A stretch of DNA of 64,000 nucleotides, taken from Myxococcales bacterium. GTDB lineage: Bacteria; Myxococcota_A; Polyangia; Palsa-1104; JAEUJZ01. Under the pieces are notes generated by a model, which did no database searches, was not told the DNA's origin, and saw nothing but the letters and a program-made list of their open reading frames with translations. Within the stretch, counting starts at the first letter, position 1; the number at the start of each line of letters is the position of its first letter. Of this stretch, positions 8,651 to 17,800 are shown one piece after another. The stretch lies in the NCBI GenBank assembly GCA_016794505.1, contig JAEUJZ010000117.1, positions 62,001-126,000 of the forward strand, in the 5' to 3' direction. The position numbers and the translations under genes were made by a program.

Positions 8651-9932
8651 GCGCAGCGACGGGGCTTTTCAGCGCGGAGAGCGCTGGTGTCAGGCGATCC
8701 CACAGCGCGGCGGCGACCTCGGTCTTGGGCAGAAGCGGCAGTGCTTCGACCTGCGGATCGCCCCCTTGAATCGACGGGCGCTGCACGATCGTGACGCGGT
8801 TGTGTTCAGCGCCGAAGCCGGACCCGCTTTCGCTGACGTCATTGGCGATGATGACGTCGCAGCGCTTGCGGGCGAGCTTGTCTTTGGCATAGGCAAGCAC
8901 GTTCTGCGTCTCGGCGGCAAAGCCGACCAGAAGCGGCCGACGCTCCGTTCCGCGACGCTGGCCTAGCTCGGCCAAGATATCGAGCGTGGGCGCAAGCTCG
9001 ATGCTCATGCGCTCGCCCTGCGCGCGTTTCTTGATCTTCTGCGTCGCCGGCTGTGTCGGGGTGAAGTCGGCGACGGCGGCGGTCATGACGATGCCATCGA
9101 GATCGCCGCGCTGCTGCGCCGCGAGCACGATCTCGGCAAGCTGGGCTGCGCTCTCGTAATCGATGCGCGTAACGCCTTGGGGGGTGGGCAGGGCCACCGG
9201 GCCGGCGGCCAAGATGACCTGAGCGCCGCGCCGCGCTGCCTCGGCGGCCAGCGCGAAGCCCATCTTTCCTGACGAGCGATTGCCGATGAAGCGCACCGGA
9301 TCAATGGCCTCGAACGTCGGCCCAGCCGAGATCAGAAGCTTGTATCCGGCAAGGGGTGTGGAGCGACGCAACAGCGCTGCGACCTGCGCGACGATGGCGC
9401 TGGGCTCGCTCATGCGACCGGGATCCAGCCAGCCACTGGCTCGCTCGACGGACTCGGGGCCGCAGACGTGAGCGCCGCGGGCGCGCAAGCGTTCGACGTG
9501 TTCTTGCACCGCCGGGTGCGCCCACATGTGGACGTTCACCGTCGGAGCGACCAGAAGCGGCGCACCGCAGGCCAAGGCCAGCGTCGATAGTAGATCGTTG
9601 GCCAGACCCAAGGACAGTCGCGCCAGCAGATCGGCCGTCGCGGGGGCCACAAGGAACAGATCCGCGCGATGCGGCAGCGCACAGTGCCCAAGCGCAGAGT
9701 CCGGCGCTGCCTGGCTGCGATCGCAAAGCTCGGTCGCCACTGGATGCCCGGACACCGTCTGCAGCGTGAGCGACGTCACGAACTGCTGTGCGGCTTCGGT
9801 CATCACCACGTGGACGCGGGCGCCGGCCTGGACCAAAAGGCGGACCAGCTCGGGCGCTTTGTGGGCTGCGAGGCAATCGCTGACACCGACGACAATCGTG
9901 CGATCCGACAAGGGAAGGGCCGACGCAGTCAT
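8640..9932 (-). CDS. coaBC: Bifunctional phosphopantothenoylcysteine decarboxylase / phosphopantothenate-cysteine ligase
   Basis: A 430-aa enzyme that carries out two successive steps of coenzyme A synthesis. The flavoprotein decarboxylase (CoaC) half is about residues 8-180, with the FMN-binding VGVSDCLAAHKAPEL start and the NVHMW motif near 150. The ligase (CoaB) half starts near 195, with the cofactor-binding ISAGPTFEAIDPVRFIGNRSSGKMG segment seen in pieces, the AAVADF motif and the DVIIANDV segment. I take the ATG at 9932, four bases after the stop of the Wza-like gene; a longer open frame upstream is only an artefact overlapping that gene. Finding a core metabolic gene between exopolysaccharide-export genes is odd, and it must be transcribed with them unless an internal promoter exists. 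Confidence 0.95.
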   Translation of the reverse strand: MTASALPLSDRTIVVGVSDCLAAHKAPELVRLLVQAGARVHVVMTEAAQQFVTSLTLQTVSGHPVATELCDRSQAAPDSALGHCALPHRADLFLVAPATADLLARLSLGLANDLLSTLALACGAPLLVAPTVNVHMWAHPAVQEHVERLRARGAHVCGPESVERASGWLDPGRMSEPSAIVAQVAALLRRSTPLAGYKLLISAGPTFEAIDPVRFIGNRSSGKMGFALAAEAARRGAQVILAAGPVALPTPQGVTRIDYESAAQLAEIVLAAQQRGDLDGIVMTAAVADFTPTQPATQKIKKRAQGERMSIELAPTLDILAELGQRRGTERRPLLVGFAAETQNVLAYAKDKLARKRCDVIIANDVSESGSGFGAEHNRVTIVQRPSIQGGDPQVEALPLLPKTEVAAALWDRLTPALSALKSPVAAHEK

Positions 9933-9934
9933 GG

Positions 9935-10558
9935 CTAAAAGACGCGCTCGGGGACGAAGATCTCGTCGCCGGGCTGCAAGAAAGACGTGCTCTTGCCTTC
10001 GGAAACATCGCGCAAGTTGACGGTGAAGCTGTCGGATTTTCCGTCGCGTACGCGGGTCACACGGATGCGATCGCGCGCCGCCATGGCGGTCAGGCCACCG
10101 GCACTGCTGATCACCTGCACCAGCGTCATCGACTCGACGAAGTTGAAGCTGCCAGGGTGATGCACCTGGCCATAGATCGTCACTTTCTTGCTGTTGATCT
10201 CTTTGACGAAGACGTTGACCTGCGGCTGCTTGATGAAGCTCTGCAAGCGCTCGCGGATCGTCTCGGCGACTTGGCCGGCGGTCAGGCCTTTGACGGTGAC
10301 GCGGCCGATCAGCGGGAAGTCGATCGCTCCCTCGGGCGACACGCGATACGTGTTGTTTAGCTCGGGCTCGCCATAGACGCGGACCTCGAAGACATCGGCG
10401 GGTCCCAGGCTCAGATCGACGATGGGAGGCCGCTCGACATCGCGCAGCACCTGCGAGGTCTCGGCCGGGCAGCCAGGACCGCCCCACAGCAGGGCGCCAC
10501 ACAGCAGCCACAAACCCAGGCGATTAGTACGCAAGGTCGGCTTTGAACAAGAGCACAT
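9935..10558 (-). CDS. Wza-like polysaccharide export lipoprotein
   Basis: A 207-aa lipoprotein with a signal peptide ending at GGPGC (Cys about 30). A polysaccharide biosynthesis/export domain (about 45-125) begins LGPADVFEVRVYGEPELN and continues YRVSPEGAIDFPLIGRVTVKGLT. An SLBB-like domain (about 128-205) follows, with VTIYGQVHHPGSF and the closing LQPGDEIFVPERVF. It is about half the length of Escherichia coli Wza and lacks the outer-membrane helix domain, as is common for EpsY-type proteins of myxobacteria. It should form part of the periplasmic channel for exported polysaccharide. Its start lies 35 bases inside the barrel gene, and coaBC begins four bases after its stop. Confidence 0.93.
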   Translation of the reverse strand: MCSCSKPTLRTNRLGLWLLCGALLWGGPGCPAETSQVLRDVERPPIVDLSLGPADVFEVRVYGEPELNNTYRVSPEGAIDFPLIGRVTVKGLTAGQVAETIRERLQSFIKQPQVNVFVKEINSKKVTIYGQVHHPGSFNFVESMTLVQVISSAGGLTAMAARDRIRVTRVRDGKSDSFTVNLRDVSEGKSTSFLQPGDEIFVPERVF

Positions 10559-11987
10559 GTTTGGCGAAGGCGGCGTCGTTGCGAATGCCGGTGCCGTCGA
10601 CGAAGCCGAAGTCGGTTTCGTTGTCGAGCACGCTGTAGCTGGCCCCGACTTCCAAGAACGAAAAGGGCCGGAAGGTGGCTTCAGCCGACAAGGAGATCAA
10701 GACATCGCCACGCGTCGTCACGCCGTTGCGATAGGCGCGATAGCCAAACGTCGGCGGCGCAACCAAGGTCCCGTACTGTCGGAAATAGGTGTCGAAGTTG
10801 ACGCGGGCCGACAGACTGCGCCACAGACCGTGTTCATAGTGAACATAGACGCGGTCGTCGACGAAGAACGTGGCGTAGATCGAGTCGAAGAAGTCGCGTG
10901 CATAGCCGGCCGAAAGGCGCATGCGCGAAAGGAGGTGCAGGCGGGCTTCCAGGCCTCCAACGAAGCCGCTGTAGTTCGTGGCGCCCAGGTTGCCGACAAG
11001 CTGCGCCATCCCCGGCGGCGGCACATTGTGATGCAGGCTGTTGCCATAGCCGAGGTACAGCGATGCGCCGAGCCAGCGCCACAGCATGCTCTGCGCGCCG
11101 GCAATAATGCGCAGTGGTGCCGACGGTGGAAGCGGCGAACCAGAGCCATAGAAGCTGACGTAGGACGAGCGCACGTCCAAGCGAACCAGCGTCTCGGGCA
11201 ACACGCGCAGCTGACCATAAAGCTGGATGTCGTTCGAAAGCGCGCGGCTGCGCTCTAGCTCGCTCTGCACGAAATGGTCGACGCGAAAGGACTCGCCGAG
11301 GCCGATCTCAAGCGGTCCGTTTCGGGGGCGATAGGTTCCCAAAATCCCCAAGCGGTCGAAGATGCGCGGCGCGAAGGTCTGGTTGTTCGCGATCTCTAGG
11401 TTGCGGGCGTCATTGGTGACGAGGAACTGGTTGTACGCGCGCAGCGACAGAGGGCGACCGCGGAACAGCGACAGCTCGGCATCGCTCTGCGCGTTGACCT
11501 GGGCCATGTTGCCGACGCGATAGTCCGTCGAAAAATACTGGCGGTATTCGATGGCGGCGCCCAGGCGAAACTCCAGCGTCGGCACCCCGCTGTCCAAGCG
11601 CTGCGGTGGCAGGGTCGCCAGATCGACGTGCGCCCGCAGACGAAACACGCCCGAGTGCGCGGACTTGCTGGCGAGAAGCGGGTTGCTGTCATACCCAAGC
11701 TCGGCAGCGATGCCGGGATGCAGCACAAGACCGTCACGAAAGACGCGGAAGCCGGGCCCCTCGCGGAAGACCTGTCCGGGGTAGACCTCAAAGGGGCCAT
11801 ACGGCACATACTGGGCTTGCGCCACACGACCCGGCAGCGACGAAAACGCAAGGCCGATCAGCAGCGAGGCAAGCGCCCAGCGGCCGAGCGCCCAGCGGCC
11901 GAGGTGGCGCACGCATCGGCGCGGCCGGGTGGCCGTTCCGTCTGTGCTGCCGCGCTCACAAGGCGCCGACTCGCTGCGTTTCCCCAC
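10524..11987 (-). CDS. Outer-membrane beta-barrel protein of exopolysaccharide export
   Basis: A 487-aa secreted protein starting at GTG 11987. The N-terminus is long and basic, then hydrophobic, with likely cleavage after VAQA. The mature protein is full of alternating aromatic/polar strands (for example FRLGAAIEYRQYF, FLEVGASYSVLDNETDF) and ends LLFKADLAY, a C-terminal aromatic signal typical of barrels inserted by the BAM machinery. The family name is not certain, but the place beside a Wza-like lipoprotein matches the outer-membrane barrel partners of myxobacterial exopolysaccharide secretion (EpsX-like). A short in-frame duplication gives GRWALGRWAL near the signal peptide. It starts seven bases after the stop of the preceding gene and overlaps the next. 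Confidence 0.88.
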   Translation of the reverse strand: MGKRSESAPCERGSTDGTATRPRRCVRHLGRWALGRWALASLLIGLAFSSLPGRVAQAQYVPYGPFEVYPGQVFREGPGFRVFRDGLVLHPGIAAELGYDSNPLLASKSAHSGVFRLRAHVDLATLPPQRLDSGVPTLEFRLGAAIEYRQYFSTDYRVGNMAQVNAQSDAELSLFRGRPLSLRAYNQFLVTNDARNLEIANNQTFAPRIFDRLGILGTYRPRNGPLEIGLGESFRVDHFVQSELERSRALSNDIQLYGQLRVLPETLVRLDVRSSYVSFYGSGSPLPPSAPLRIIAGAQSMLWRWLGASLYLGYGNSLHHNVPPPGMAQLVGNLGATNYSGFVGGLEARLHLLSRMRLSAGYARDFFDSIYATFFVDDRVYVHYEHGLWRSLSARVNFDTYFRQYGTLVAPPTFGYRAYRNGVTTRGDVLISLSAEATFRPFSFLEVGASYSVLDNETDFGFVDGTGIRNDAAFAKHVLLFKADLAY

Positions 11988-11993
11988 GCGAGG

Positions 11994-12569
11994 TTACCTC
12001 GACGGACGAAACATGCTGGCGGGGTTGGGACGGCTGGGCAGTTCCAAACGCAGCGTGTTCGGTGCCACTGTTTCGCGAGGACCTGGCTGGGCGTCATCCA
12101 GAGGCCCTGGCCCGCTTACCGTCACCTGCGTGGGCTTTGCGTTCACCGGCTCGGTCCCGCCGCAAGTCTCGGCAGCACTGCGAATGTTGCGAGCCAAGTC
12201 CAGGGCGCGCTGCGCTCGGGTCTGCTCGGTCCGCGCTTTGGCCTCATCGCCGGCCTTGGTCGCGGCTTCCCAGCCCAGCCGAGCGGCCTCGGTGTTTTCA
12301 AGGGCCTGAGCCAGCGACCGCTGACGCTCATACAGGCAGAGCTCGCGCAGCTTGTCGCCCTTTTTCTGCGCAGCGGCGCGCTGCAAGCCGAGATCGCCCA
12401 CGGCCGACCGCAGCTCGCGCAGTACAGCAACGAAGTCCACCGTCGGGGCGGCTGCCTCCGTCGGGGCTGCGGCGTGGGCAGGCGCAGCCCACCCGGTCAA
12501 GGCCAGCGCAACCAGCCCAGCAACGGACCAGATGCTGCACGTTCCTCGATGAGGCTTAAGCTGTGACAT
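11994..12569 (-). CDS. Secreted coiled-coil protein of unknown function at head of the exopolysaccharide unit
   Basis: A 191-aa protein with a signal peptide (cleavage near AHAA, about residue 33). A helical, heptad-like middle (about 45-135) is rich in Ala, Leu, Glu and Arg and probably forms a coiled coil, with two cysteines (in ELCLYERQ and AAETCGG). The tail is Pro-rich and probably disordered. I recognise no family. It is the first gene of the minus-strand unit 12569-8060, with only a few bases to the barrel gene, so a periplasmic helper role in polysaccharide export is a reasonable inference but is not shown by any motif. Confidence 0.8.
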   Translation of the reverse strand: MSQLKPHRGTCSIWSVAGLVALALTGWAAPAHAAAPTEAAAPTVDFVAVLRELRSAVGDLGLQRAAAQKKGDKLRELCLYERQRSLAQALENTEAARLGWEAATKAGDEAKARTEQTRAQRALDLARNIRSAAETCGGTEPVNAKPTQVTVSGPGPLDDAQPGPRETVAPNTLRLELPSRPNPASMFRPSR

Positions 12570-12603
12570 GGGCGGCTCCGCGCTGCACGCAGATTATTTT
12601 ACG

Positions 12604-12629
12604 ACGGTACAGGGGTCAAATGATACCGT
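12604..12629. promoter_or_regulatory. Inverted repeat in the divergent promoter region of the exopolysaccharide locus
   Basis: ACGGTA (12604-12609) and TACCGT (12624-12629) form a 6-bp inverted repeat with a 14-base spacer, in a locally AT-richer patch 35 bases upstream of the minus-strand unit. The plus-strand polymerase gene starts at 12790. This could be an operator for both directions; no -10/-35 match is clear. Confidence 0.25.
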
Positions 12630-12789
12630 TGAGCCCGATCTTTCGTGGAACGTGTGTGGACAACACGACAAACCTCGATCCTTGGTTGAGCGAGCCTTGG
12701 CTGGCGCGCAGCCCCCAGAGGATCGTGCGTGTGCAGTCCGAGCAACCTCGACGCCTTCGCCGCTAGAGCCGGCGCGCTAGCGAGGCCCG

Positions 12790-15177
12790 GTGGCTGCGTC
12801 GTGGCTCGCCGCCTTGGTGCTGTGGCTGGCTCCGCTTCTGGGGGGCTCGGCAGACCGTCCGTATACGCTAGTCGTCGGTGCGCTTTGTGCCATGGCGTGC
12901 TTGCTGCGTGCGGGGCGGCAGAGCGCCGAAGTGCCGGTCTCGTTTGCAGCGGTGGGTTTGCTGTGGGCGCAGGGGCTGAGTTTGCTGCAGATCATCCCGC
13001 TGCCTCCGACGCTGCGTGGGGCGCTGGCTGCGGGCAGCGATGCCGACCTGCGACGGATCCTGCAGGGGATTTCTGAGGATTCGACGTGGCTGCCGCTCTC
13101 CGTCGACGCCGCAAGCACGCTCAACGAGGCAGCCAGCCTCGGTGGCATGCTCTGTCTGCTGCTGGCGCTCGCTGGCGCAGAAACCGAGGGAACAGCGACG
13201 GCAGAGAGCCCAGCCAGGCCCAAGGAGCCAGCCTGTCGTTGGACGGTCGTGGTGATGGGGGCCGCAGCGACGGTCGCTGTCTTGGGGATGCTGTCGGCGT
13301 TGGGACTGTCACTGCCCGATCCGGTGCGGGTTCCGGGCCAAGGCACGACGCGCGCCCTGTTTCCGGCGGGGCTTTACAACAGCAACCACATGGCGGCCCT
13401 GTGCGGCCTCGGAGCGCTCTTGGCCCTGGCGCACCTGCTGCGGCCCTTGGACCGTTTGCGACCGTGGGCCATGCCAGCGTCTGCGGTGACCTGTGGGCTG
13501 TGCAATCTGGCCCTGCTGGGAACGCTGTCCCGCGCCGGAATTCTGTGCTGGTTCGCGGCGCAGCTTGTGCTCGCCGTCGTCGTGCATCGGCGTCGCCGCG
13601 CGACAGAGGATGCCGCTGCTCCGACGCTTCGCAGTCTGACCTGGCGCTGGCTTGTGCCCCTTGGCTTGGTCCTTCTATGGATCGGTCTGTCCGACGGAGC
13701 GCTGGCCCGCTTGAGCCAGCGTTTTTCCGCGCAGGAACTAAGCGGTCTGCTGCAGCCGGGCAGCAAGGTGTATGCCTGGCTCGACGCGCTGCCGATCCTG
13801 CGCGGCCACCTGTGGTTCGGCGTCGGTCACGGAGCCGGCGAGAACATCCTGCAACACAGCCACGCGCTGTCGGGACGCATGCGCTTTGCGTATCTGGAAA
13901 ACCAGTGGCTGCAGCTGATCTTCGACTTCGGGCTTTTAGGTGGCGTGCCGCTTTTGGCCATGCTGCTCTTCTTCGTTCGCGATGCTTGGGGAATGGCCGC
14001 TGCCGAGTCTCGACGTGCCTCGACGGATCCACGCCGCGAAGCGGCCCGGCTGGGTCTGGCAGCGCTTGCGGTCCACAACCTGTTTGACTTCAACCTCGCG
14101 GTCTTGGGCGTCGCCTTGCCGGCCTTGACCTTGGTCTTTTGCGTCGAGAAGCGCCGTTTTTCCTGGCCGCGTGGATGGGTCGTTACGCTTTCGCTTGCGA
14201 CGCTGGTCATGGTCGCTCTGGCTTTTCGTTTCGCGCCATCACACGAAGAAGAGGGGGCCGTGCTGCGTCGCATGGCTGCGGATCCAGCGACACCCTCAGG
14301 CGCGCTTGTGGAGCGGGCGCAAGCGGCCCTGCAGCGCCATCCGTTGGACTCGCACATCGCGGCGGTGGTGGCGGCGCGACTGGTCGCGACAGAGGATCCG
14401 GCCGCGCGAGCGTGGCTGAACCGTGCGCTTCTTGCCAACCCACGCGATACCCTGGCCCTGCGCGAGACCGCCCGCTTGCTCACCACGCAGGGCCGCCCGG
14501 ACGAGGCCCTGCTGTTTCTACGCCAAGCCATCGAGCATGGCGACGATGAAGACCGCGGCCGCAGCCTGCGACGGCTGGTCGAGCTTGCCGTGGATGCCGC
14601 TGCGGCTCGCAGCGCCTTGCCGTCGGATCGCGATCTTGATGCGCTGCTCGACATCGCAGGAGGACAGCCTCAGCCACGATGGGCGCTGATCGCAGATCTG
14701 TCCGCTGTGGCCCTGCGCGACGGCCTGCCTGCGACGCGAGCGGCGTACTGGCTGGGGCGCAGCGCCTTGGCTGGAAGAGACCCGCACGCGGCGCTGTCTT
14801 CCTTGTCTGCGCTGCTGTCGGCATCTGACGATCCACCGGTCTTGCTGGTGGCAGATCTCATCGATCAGCTGGCCGATCAGGGCCATCTGGACGATGCGCA
14901 GAAGTGGGCACGGGCTGCGCTGCACAAGCGGCGAGCTCCCGAGTGGCTGCTGGCCTTGGCTCGCGTTGTACTTCGTCTTGCGCCTGCCGATCGGACAGAG
15001 AGCCGAGCTTTGCTGAGCGAGGTGCTTTCCCGTCCCAGCGACGAGGTCCCTCACGCACTTAAGGCCCGCGCCCATGAGCTATTTGCCGAGCTAGAACAAA
15101 GCGCTGGCAACCTGCACAGCGCCCTTGCCCACCGTCAGACGGCTGCGGCGCTGCGTCAGCAAAATCCCACGCCCTAG
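12790..15177 (+). CDS. O-antigen ligase/Wzy-like polymerase with C-terminal TPR region
   Basis: A 795-aa protein (GTG start at 12790). The first ~480 residues hold about ten to twelve hydrophobic helices. A large external loop precedes the segment HALSGRMRFAYLENQWLQL, which with the following FDFGLLGGVPLLAML matches the O-antigen ligase/Wzy signature (polar loop, then a helix with GxxG). The rest (about 485-795) is soluble and made of TPR-like helical pairs, for example RPDEALLFLRQAIEHGD and DDAQKWARAALHKR. It should polymerise or ligate undecaprenyl-linked polysaccharide units at the inner membrane, while the TPR part probably binds partners. It diverges from the Wza/barrel unit and completes an exopolysaccharide locus; glycosyltransferases and a flippase are not in this window. 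Confidence 0.87.
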   Translation: MAASWLAALVLWLAPLLGGSADRPYTLVVGALCAMACLLRAGRQSAEVPVSFAAVGLLWAQGLSLLQIIPLPPTLRGALAAGSDADLRRILQGISEDSTWLPLSVDAASTLNEAASLGGMLCLLLALAGAETEGTATAESPARPKEPACRWTVVVMGAAATVAVLGMLSALGLSLPDPVRVPGQGTTRALFPAGLYNSNHMAALCGLGALLALAHLLRPLDRLRPWAMPASAVTCGLCNLALLGTLSRAGILCWFAAQLVLAVVVHRRRRATEDAAAPTLRSLTWRWLVPLGLVLLWIGLSDGALARLSQRFSAQELSGLLQPGSKVYAWLDALPILRGHLWFGVGHGAGENILQHSHALSGRMRFAYLENQWLQLIFDFGLLGGVPLLAMLLFFVRDAWGMAAAESRRASTDPRREAARLGLAALAVHNLFDFNLAVLGVALPALTLVFCVEKRRFSWPRGWVVTLSLATLVMVALAFRFAPSHEEEGAVLRRMAADPATPSGALVERAQAALQRHPLDSHIAAVVAARLVATEDPAARAWLNRALLANPRDTLALRETARLLTTQGRPDEALLFLRQAIEHGDDEDRGRSLRRLVELAVDAAAARSALPSDRDLDALLDIAGGQPQPRWALIADLSAVALRDGLPATRAAYWLGRSALAGRDPHAALSSLSALLSASDDPPVLLVADLIDQLADQGHLDDAQKWARAALHKRRAPEWLLALARVVLRLAPADRTESRALLSEVLSRPSDEVPHALKARAHELFAELEQSAGNLHSALAHRQTAAALRQQNPTP

Positions 15178-15308
15178 GCGAGCGCAGCCTGGCGGGGCCA
15201 CCGCAGGCACGGACGGAAGATTGCTCGCGCAGCCGGAGCCGGCCGACGCTGGGGAGGGCGGTTGCTGCTGGGCGGCGCGCTGCATGGCGCATCGGAGCCA
15301 GATCGGGG

Positions 15309-17501
15309 TCATCCCGCGACCGAGCGCCGCAAGATCAGGCCGTCGTTTCCGACAATCCACACGTCCCCGCGCGCCGAGACCCAGACGTCCCGCAGCGGGC
15401 TCTGGACTCCGCTCGATACGGGCTGCCAGCGCTTCCCATCATGCCGAAGCACCAGCCCCTTGGTCCCCACCGCCCACACCTCGTTGCCACGGCCGCCCCA
15501 GACGCCGTGCAGTGCATTGGCAAACCAGGGAGCGCCTGGGTCCGTGACCTTCCAAGCGTTGCCATCAAAGTGCAGGATCGTGCCGTACTCTCCGACGGCC
15601 CAAACGTTGTCAGGAGCACTCCCCCAGACTGCATAGAGTGGCCGCTGCGTGCCGCTGGGGCTGGGGGCCCACCGCTCGCCATTGAAGTGCAAGATCGTGC
15701 CACCGCTGCCCACGGCCCAGACGTCGCGCGGGCCCGTCCCAAAAAGAGTGCTCAGCGTCGCCCGGTTTTTGCCCTTGCTGTCGCCTTCGATCGCAACTGC
15801 GCTCCACGTGCCCAGCGTCCGAGCAAGGAATGCCCCCCTCTGGCCCACAGCCCACAGTGTGTCTCCGCTTCCCCACAGCGACTGCAGTTCAGCGGGCGCC
15901 GCTAGGACCTGGGACTCCCAGCCCGCCTCCCCAAAGTGGAGCAGGGTGCTGCCGTGGCCCGCGACCCACAGATCCGTCGAGCTCGTGCCAAAGATCCCGA
16001 CGAGTGTGTGGAGCTTGCCATCGAGTGGGGGCGAAGCGTTGCTCCAGATCGAGCCATCAAAGTGTAGTAGCGTCCCTTGGTCACCGACCGCGAAGATGTG
16101 TCCATCCGGCGTGCCAAAGACCCGACGCAGATGATGGGGAGCCAAGAGCGCCGCCTCCCGGCAGAATCCATCCTCGCTGCATCCTGGCACCGACTGCGTG
16201 ATGGGTTCGGGCTCGGGCGGGGCGGACGGTCGCACGGCAGCTGGCTGGTTCCTACTCCCCGCAGGGCTTGGGACCGCAAGGGGCTCCGTCTGCGATGTGA
16301 CCATGGGAGCAATCGGCTTTGCTGCCATCGGATTACAGCAATAAATCAAGGCAATCCCACCTAGAAGTGTCGCAGCGATGACTCCAATAAATGTGCCTTT
16401 GTACTTCTCCTGTAACTCTGTTAGTCGCTCGCGAATTCCCTCTAACTCAGTGCTTAAAATCGCGATCATAGCCATCAGCGTCCCCCAGGCTGTCAGTCGC
16501 TGAAGATCGCTGCGCAGCACTAGATCTTTTTTATAATCGTTCAAGAACTTTTCAGACAGATACGATTCCAGCTTTTCCCAGATTAGGCCGGTCCATATCC
16601 AGTTGGTGAGTGCTTCAGCGCGGTCCTTGTTGCTGCGCACGGCTCGGTGATACGCGCGTGGGAACGACACCATACAGAAGAGATCCAGCTCAAACGGATC
16701 GGGGAAGACCTTGAGCAGCAGCTTCAGGAGTGAATTCTTCTCAGGAACCTCGGTAGCAATCGTCCTCAGCCGCTTCCAGAATCCCTCCGGCTTTCGCGAA
16801 TCTTCGTCAAGTTGCTTCTCATAGGGAGAGAGGTCAAGCCGCGCCCATTGCCGTAGCGCCGACAGGATATCGCCAGGAGCTTTTACCGTAAGAAGCCGGG
16901 TCAACCGACTGGTCGTATCCATGCCGGGCGTCAGGATATGCCCAGCATCGATAGAGACGATGAATGCGTCCAAGTCTGCAGCCGTAAGCGGCGGACGTGC
17001 CGTCCCTGGCTGCTGACGCGGGCCGCCGAAAATCGCCACAAGATACCGCAGGAGCGATGCCGTCGTTGGCACCTTAACCAGTGCAGATCCTGGATACTCC
17101 AATCCACTGTTGCGCTTCGGGCGGATTGCCTGTGCGCCCTGCTCGCGGATATGCTTTACCAGTCGGTCGCGGAATACCTCATAGCTGGGCGTGCGCTGCA
17201 ATAGGAGCGCCTGCATCGTAATGCGCTGCATTCCGGCCGTAAACTGCGCGTGGGTATCTGACTCATAGTCAAACGCGAACGCCTGCAGCTCCGAATCGAG
17301 GGCAAGGTATCGATCCATGGCCTCGATCAGGCGGGCAGGCGTGGGCGCCTCCGCTTGTAGCTGCCGCAGGTCTCGGTCCTCCTTGGAGTCTGCCGCTGTC
17401 CCGAGCCCCGGTTCGGGTTCCGCATGTGCGCGATCAAAGAAAAGAGCCTGTTCTGTGGCGCCTTCGCCGGACTGTGTATTTTGAACGGACGGATCGGTCA
17501 T
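15309..17501 (-). CDS. Membrane protein with three EAD1-like domains, one TM helix and a beta-propeller
   Basis: A 730-aa protein. The N-terminal cytoplasmic half has three repeats that I align with one another: about 68-114 (DSELQAFAFDYE... GMQRITMQALLL), 175-220 (ADLDAFIVSIDA... GMDTTSRLTRLL) and 268-315 (PFELDLFCMVSFPRAYHRA). The first two also share the pattern of effector-associated domain 1 (EAD1), small adaptor domains that bind other EADs. A transmembrane helix lies at about 370-388 (TFIGVIAATLLGGIALIYCC). After a Pro-rich linker come six or seven beta-propeller blades with the repeated phrase DVWAVGSGGTILHFNG, likely outside the cytoplasm. It is probably the membrane partner of the TIR-EAD gene upstream (17801-18568), which carries the same signature. 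The 299-base gap between them may hold its own promoter. Confidence 0.85.
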   Translation of the reverse strand: MTDPSVQNTQSGEGATEQALFFDRAHAEPEPGLGTAADSKEDRDLRQLQAEAPTPARLIEAMDRYLALDSELQAFAFDYESDTHAQFTAGMQRITMQALLLQRTPSYEVFRDRLVKHIREQGAQAIRPKRNSGLEYPGSALVKVPTTASLLRYLVAIFGGPRQQPGTARPPLTAADLDAFIVSIDAGHILTPGMDTTSRLTRLLTVKAPGDILSALRQWARLDLSPYEKQLDEDSRKPEGFWKRLRTIATEVPEKNSLLKLLLKVFPDPFELDLFCMVSFPRAYHRAVRSNKDRAEALTNWIWTGLIWEKLESYLSEKFLNDYKKDLVLRSDLQRLTAWGTLMAMIAILSTELEGIRERLTELQEKYKGTFIGVIAATLLGGIALIYCCNPMAAKPIAPMVTSQTEPLAVPSPAGSRNQPAAVRPSAPPEPEPITQSVPGCSEDGFCREAALLAPHHLRRVFGTPDGHIFAVGDQGTLLHFDGSIWSNASPPLDGKLHTLVGIFGTSSTDLWVAGHGSTLLHFGEAGWESQVLAAPAELQSLWGSGDTLWAVGQRGAFLARTLGTWSAVAIEGDSKGKNRATLSTLFGTGPRDVWAVGSGGTILHFNGERWAPSPSGTQRPLYAVWGSAPDNVWAVGEYGTILHFDGNAWKVTDPGAPWFANALHGVWGGRGNEVWAVGTKGLVLRHDGKRWQPVSSGVQSPLRDVWVSARGDVWIVGNDGLILRRSVAG

Positions 17502-17800
17502 CGCTGGGTCCTCGGTGGGGCCGTGAAATTGGATAGAAGCCTACGCCCAGGACTTCTTGATTCACATGCGCGTAACTGGACCATATACGCAGAGCGGTCG
17601 CAGATTCTGACCAATCAACAGCCGCCGCTGTTGCACAGGCGGAACAGCCAGCCGCGCCCCTAGCGGCATGCTTGCTTGGCAGGAAACGGGCCGCTGACGC
17701 CGGCCGTGTCGGCGCAATACGGCAATCCAGCGACGCTCGACGCTGCCGGTTAAAGAAGAAGACGCTCCCTGGTCGGGCGCTCTATGCCGGCGGCGATGGC
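17502..17800. other. Intergenic gap inside the STAND/TIR locus
   Basis: No convincing gene: frames that cross it lack ribosome sites and family features. Near the TIR-EAD stop codon an inverted pair CGGCGA / TCGCCG (about 17793-17813) can form a hairpin but has no T-tract. The length suggests a separate promoter for the propeller gene. Confidence 0.4.

Noticed and set aside
9933..10511. N-terminal extension of coaBC into the Wza-like gene
   Set aside because: The extension is out of frame with the Wza-like gene and has no domain; the CoaC start MTASALPLSDRTIVVG with a four-base gap is natural.
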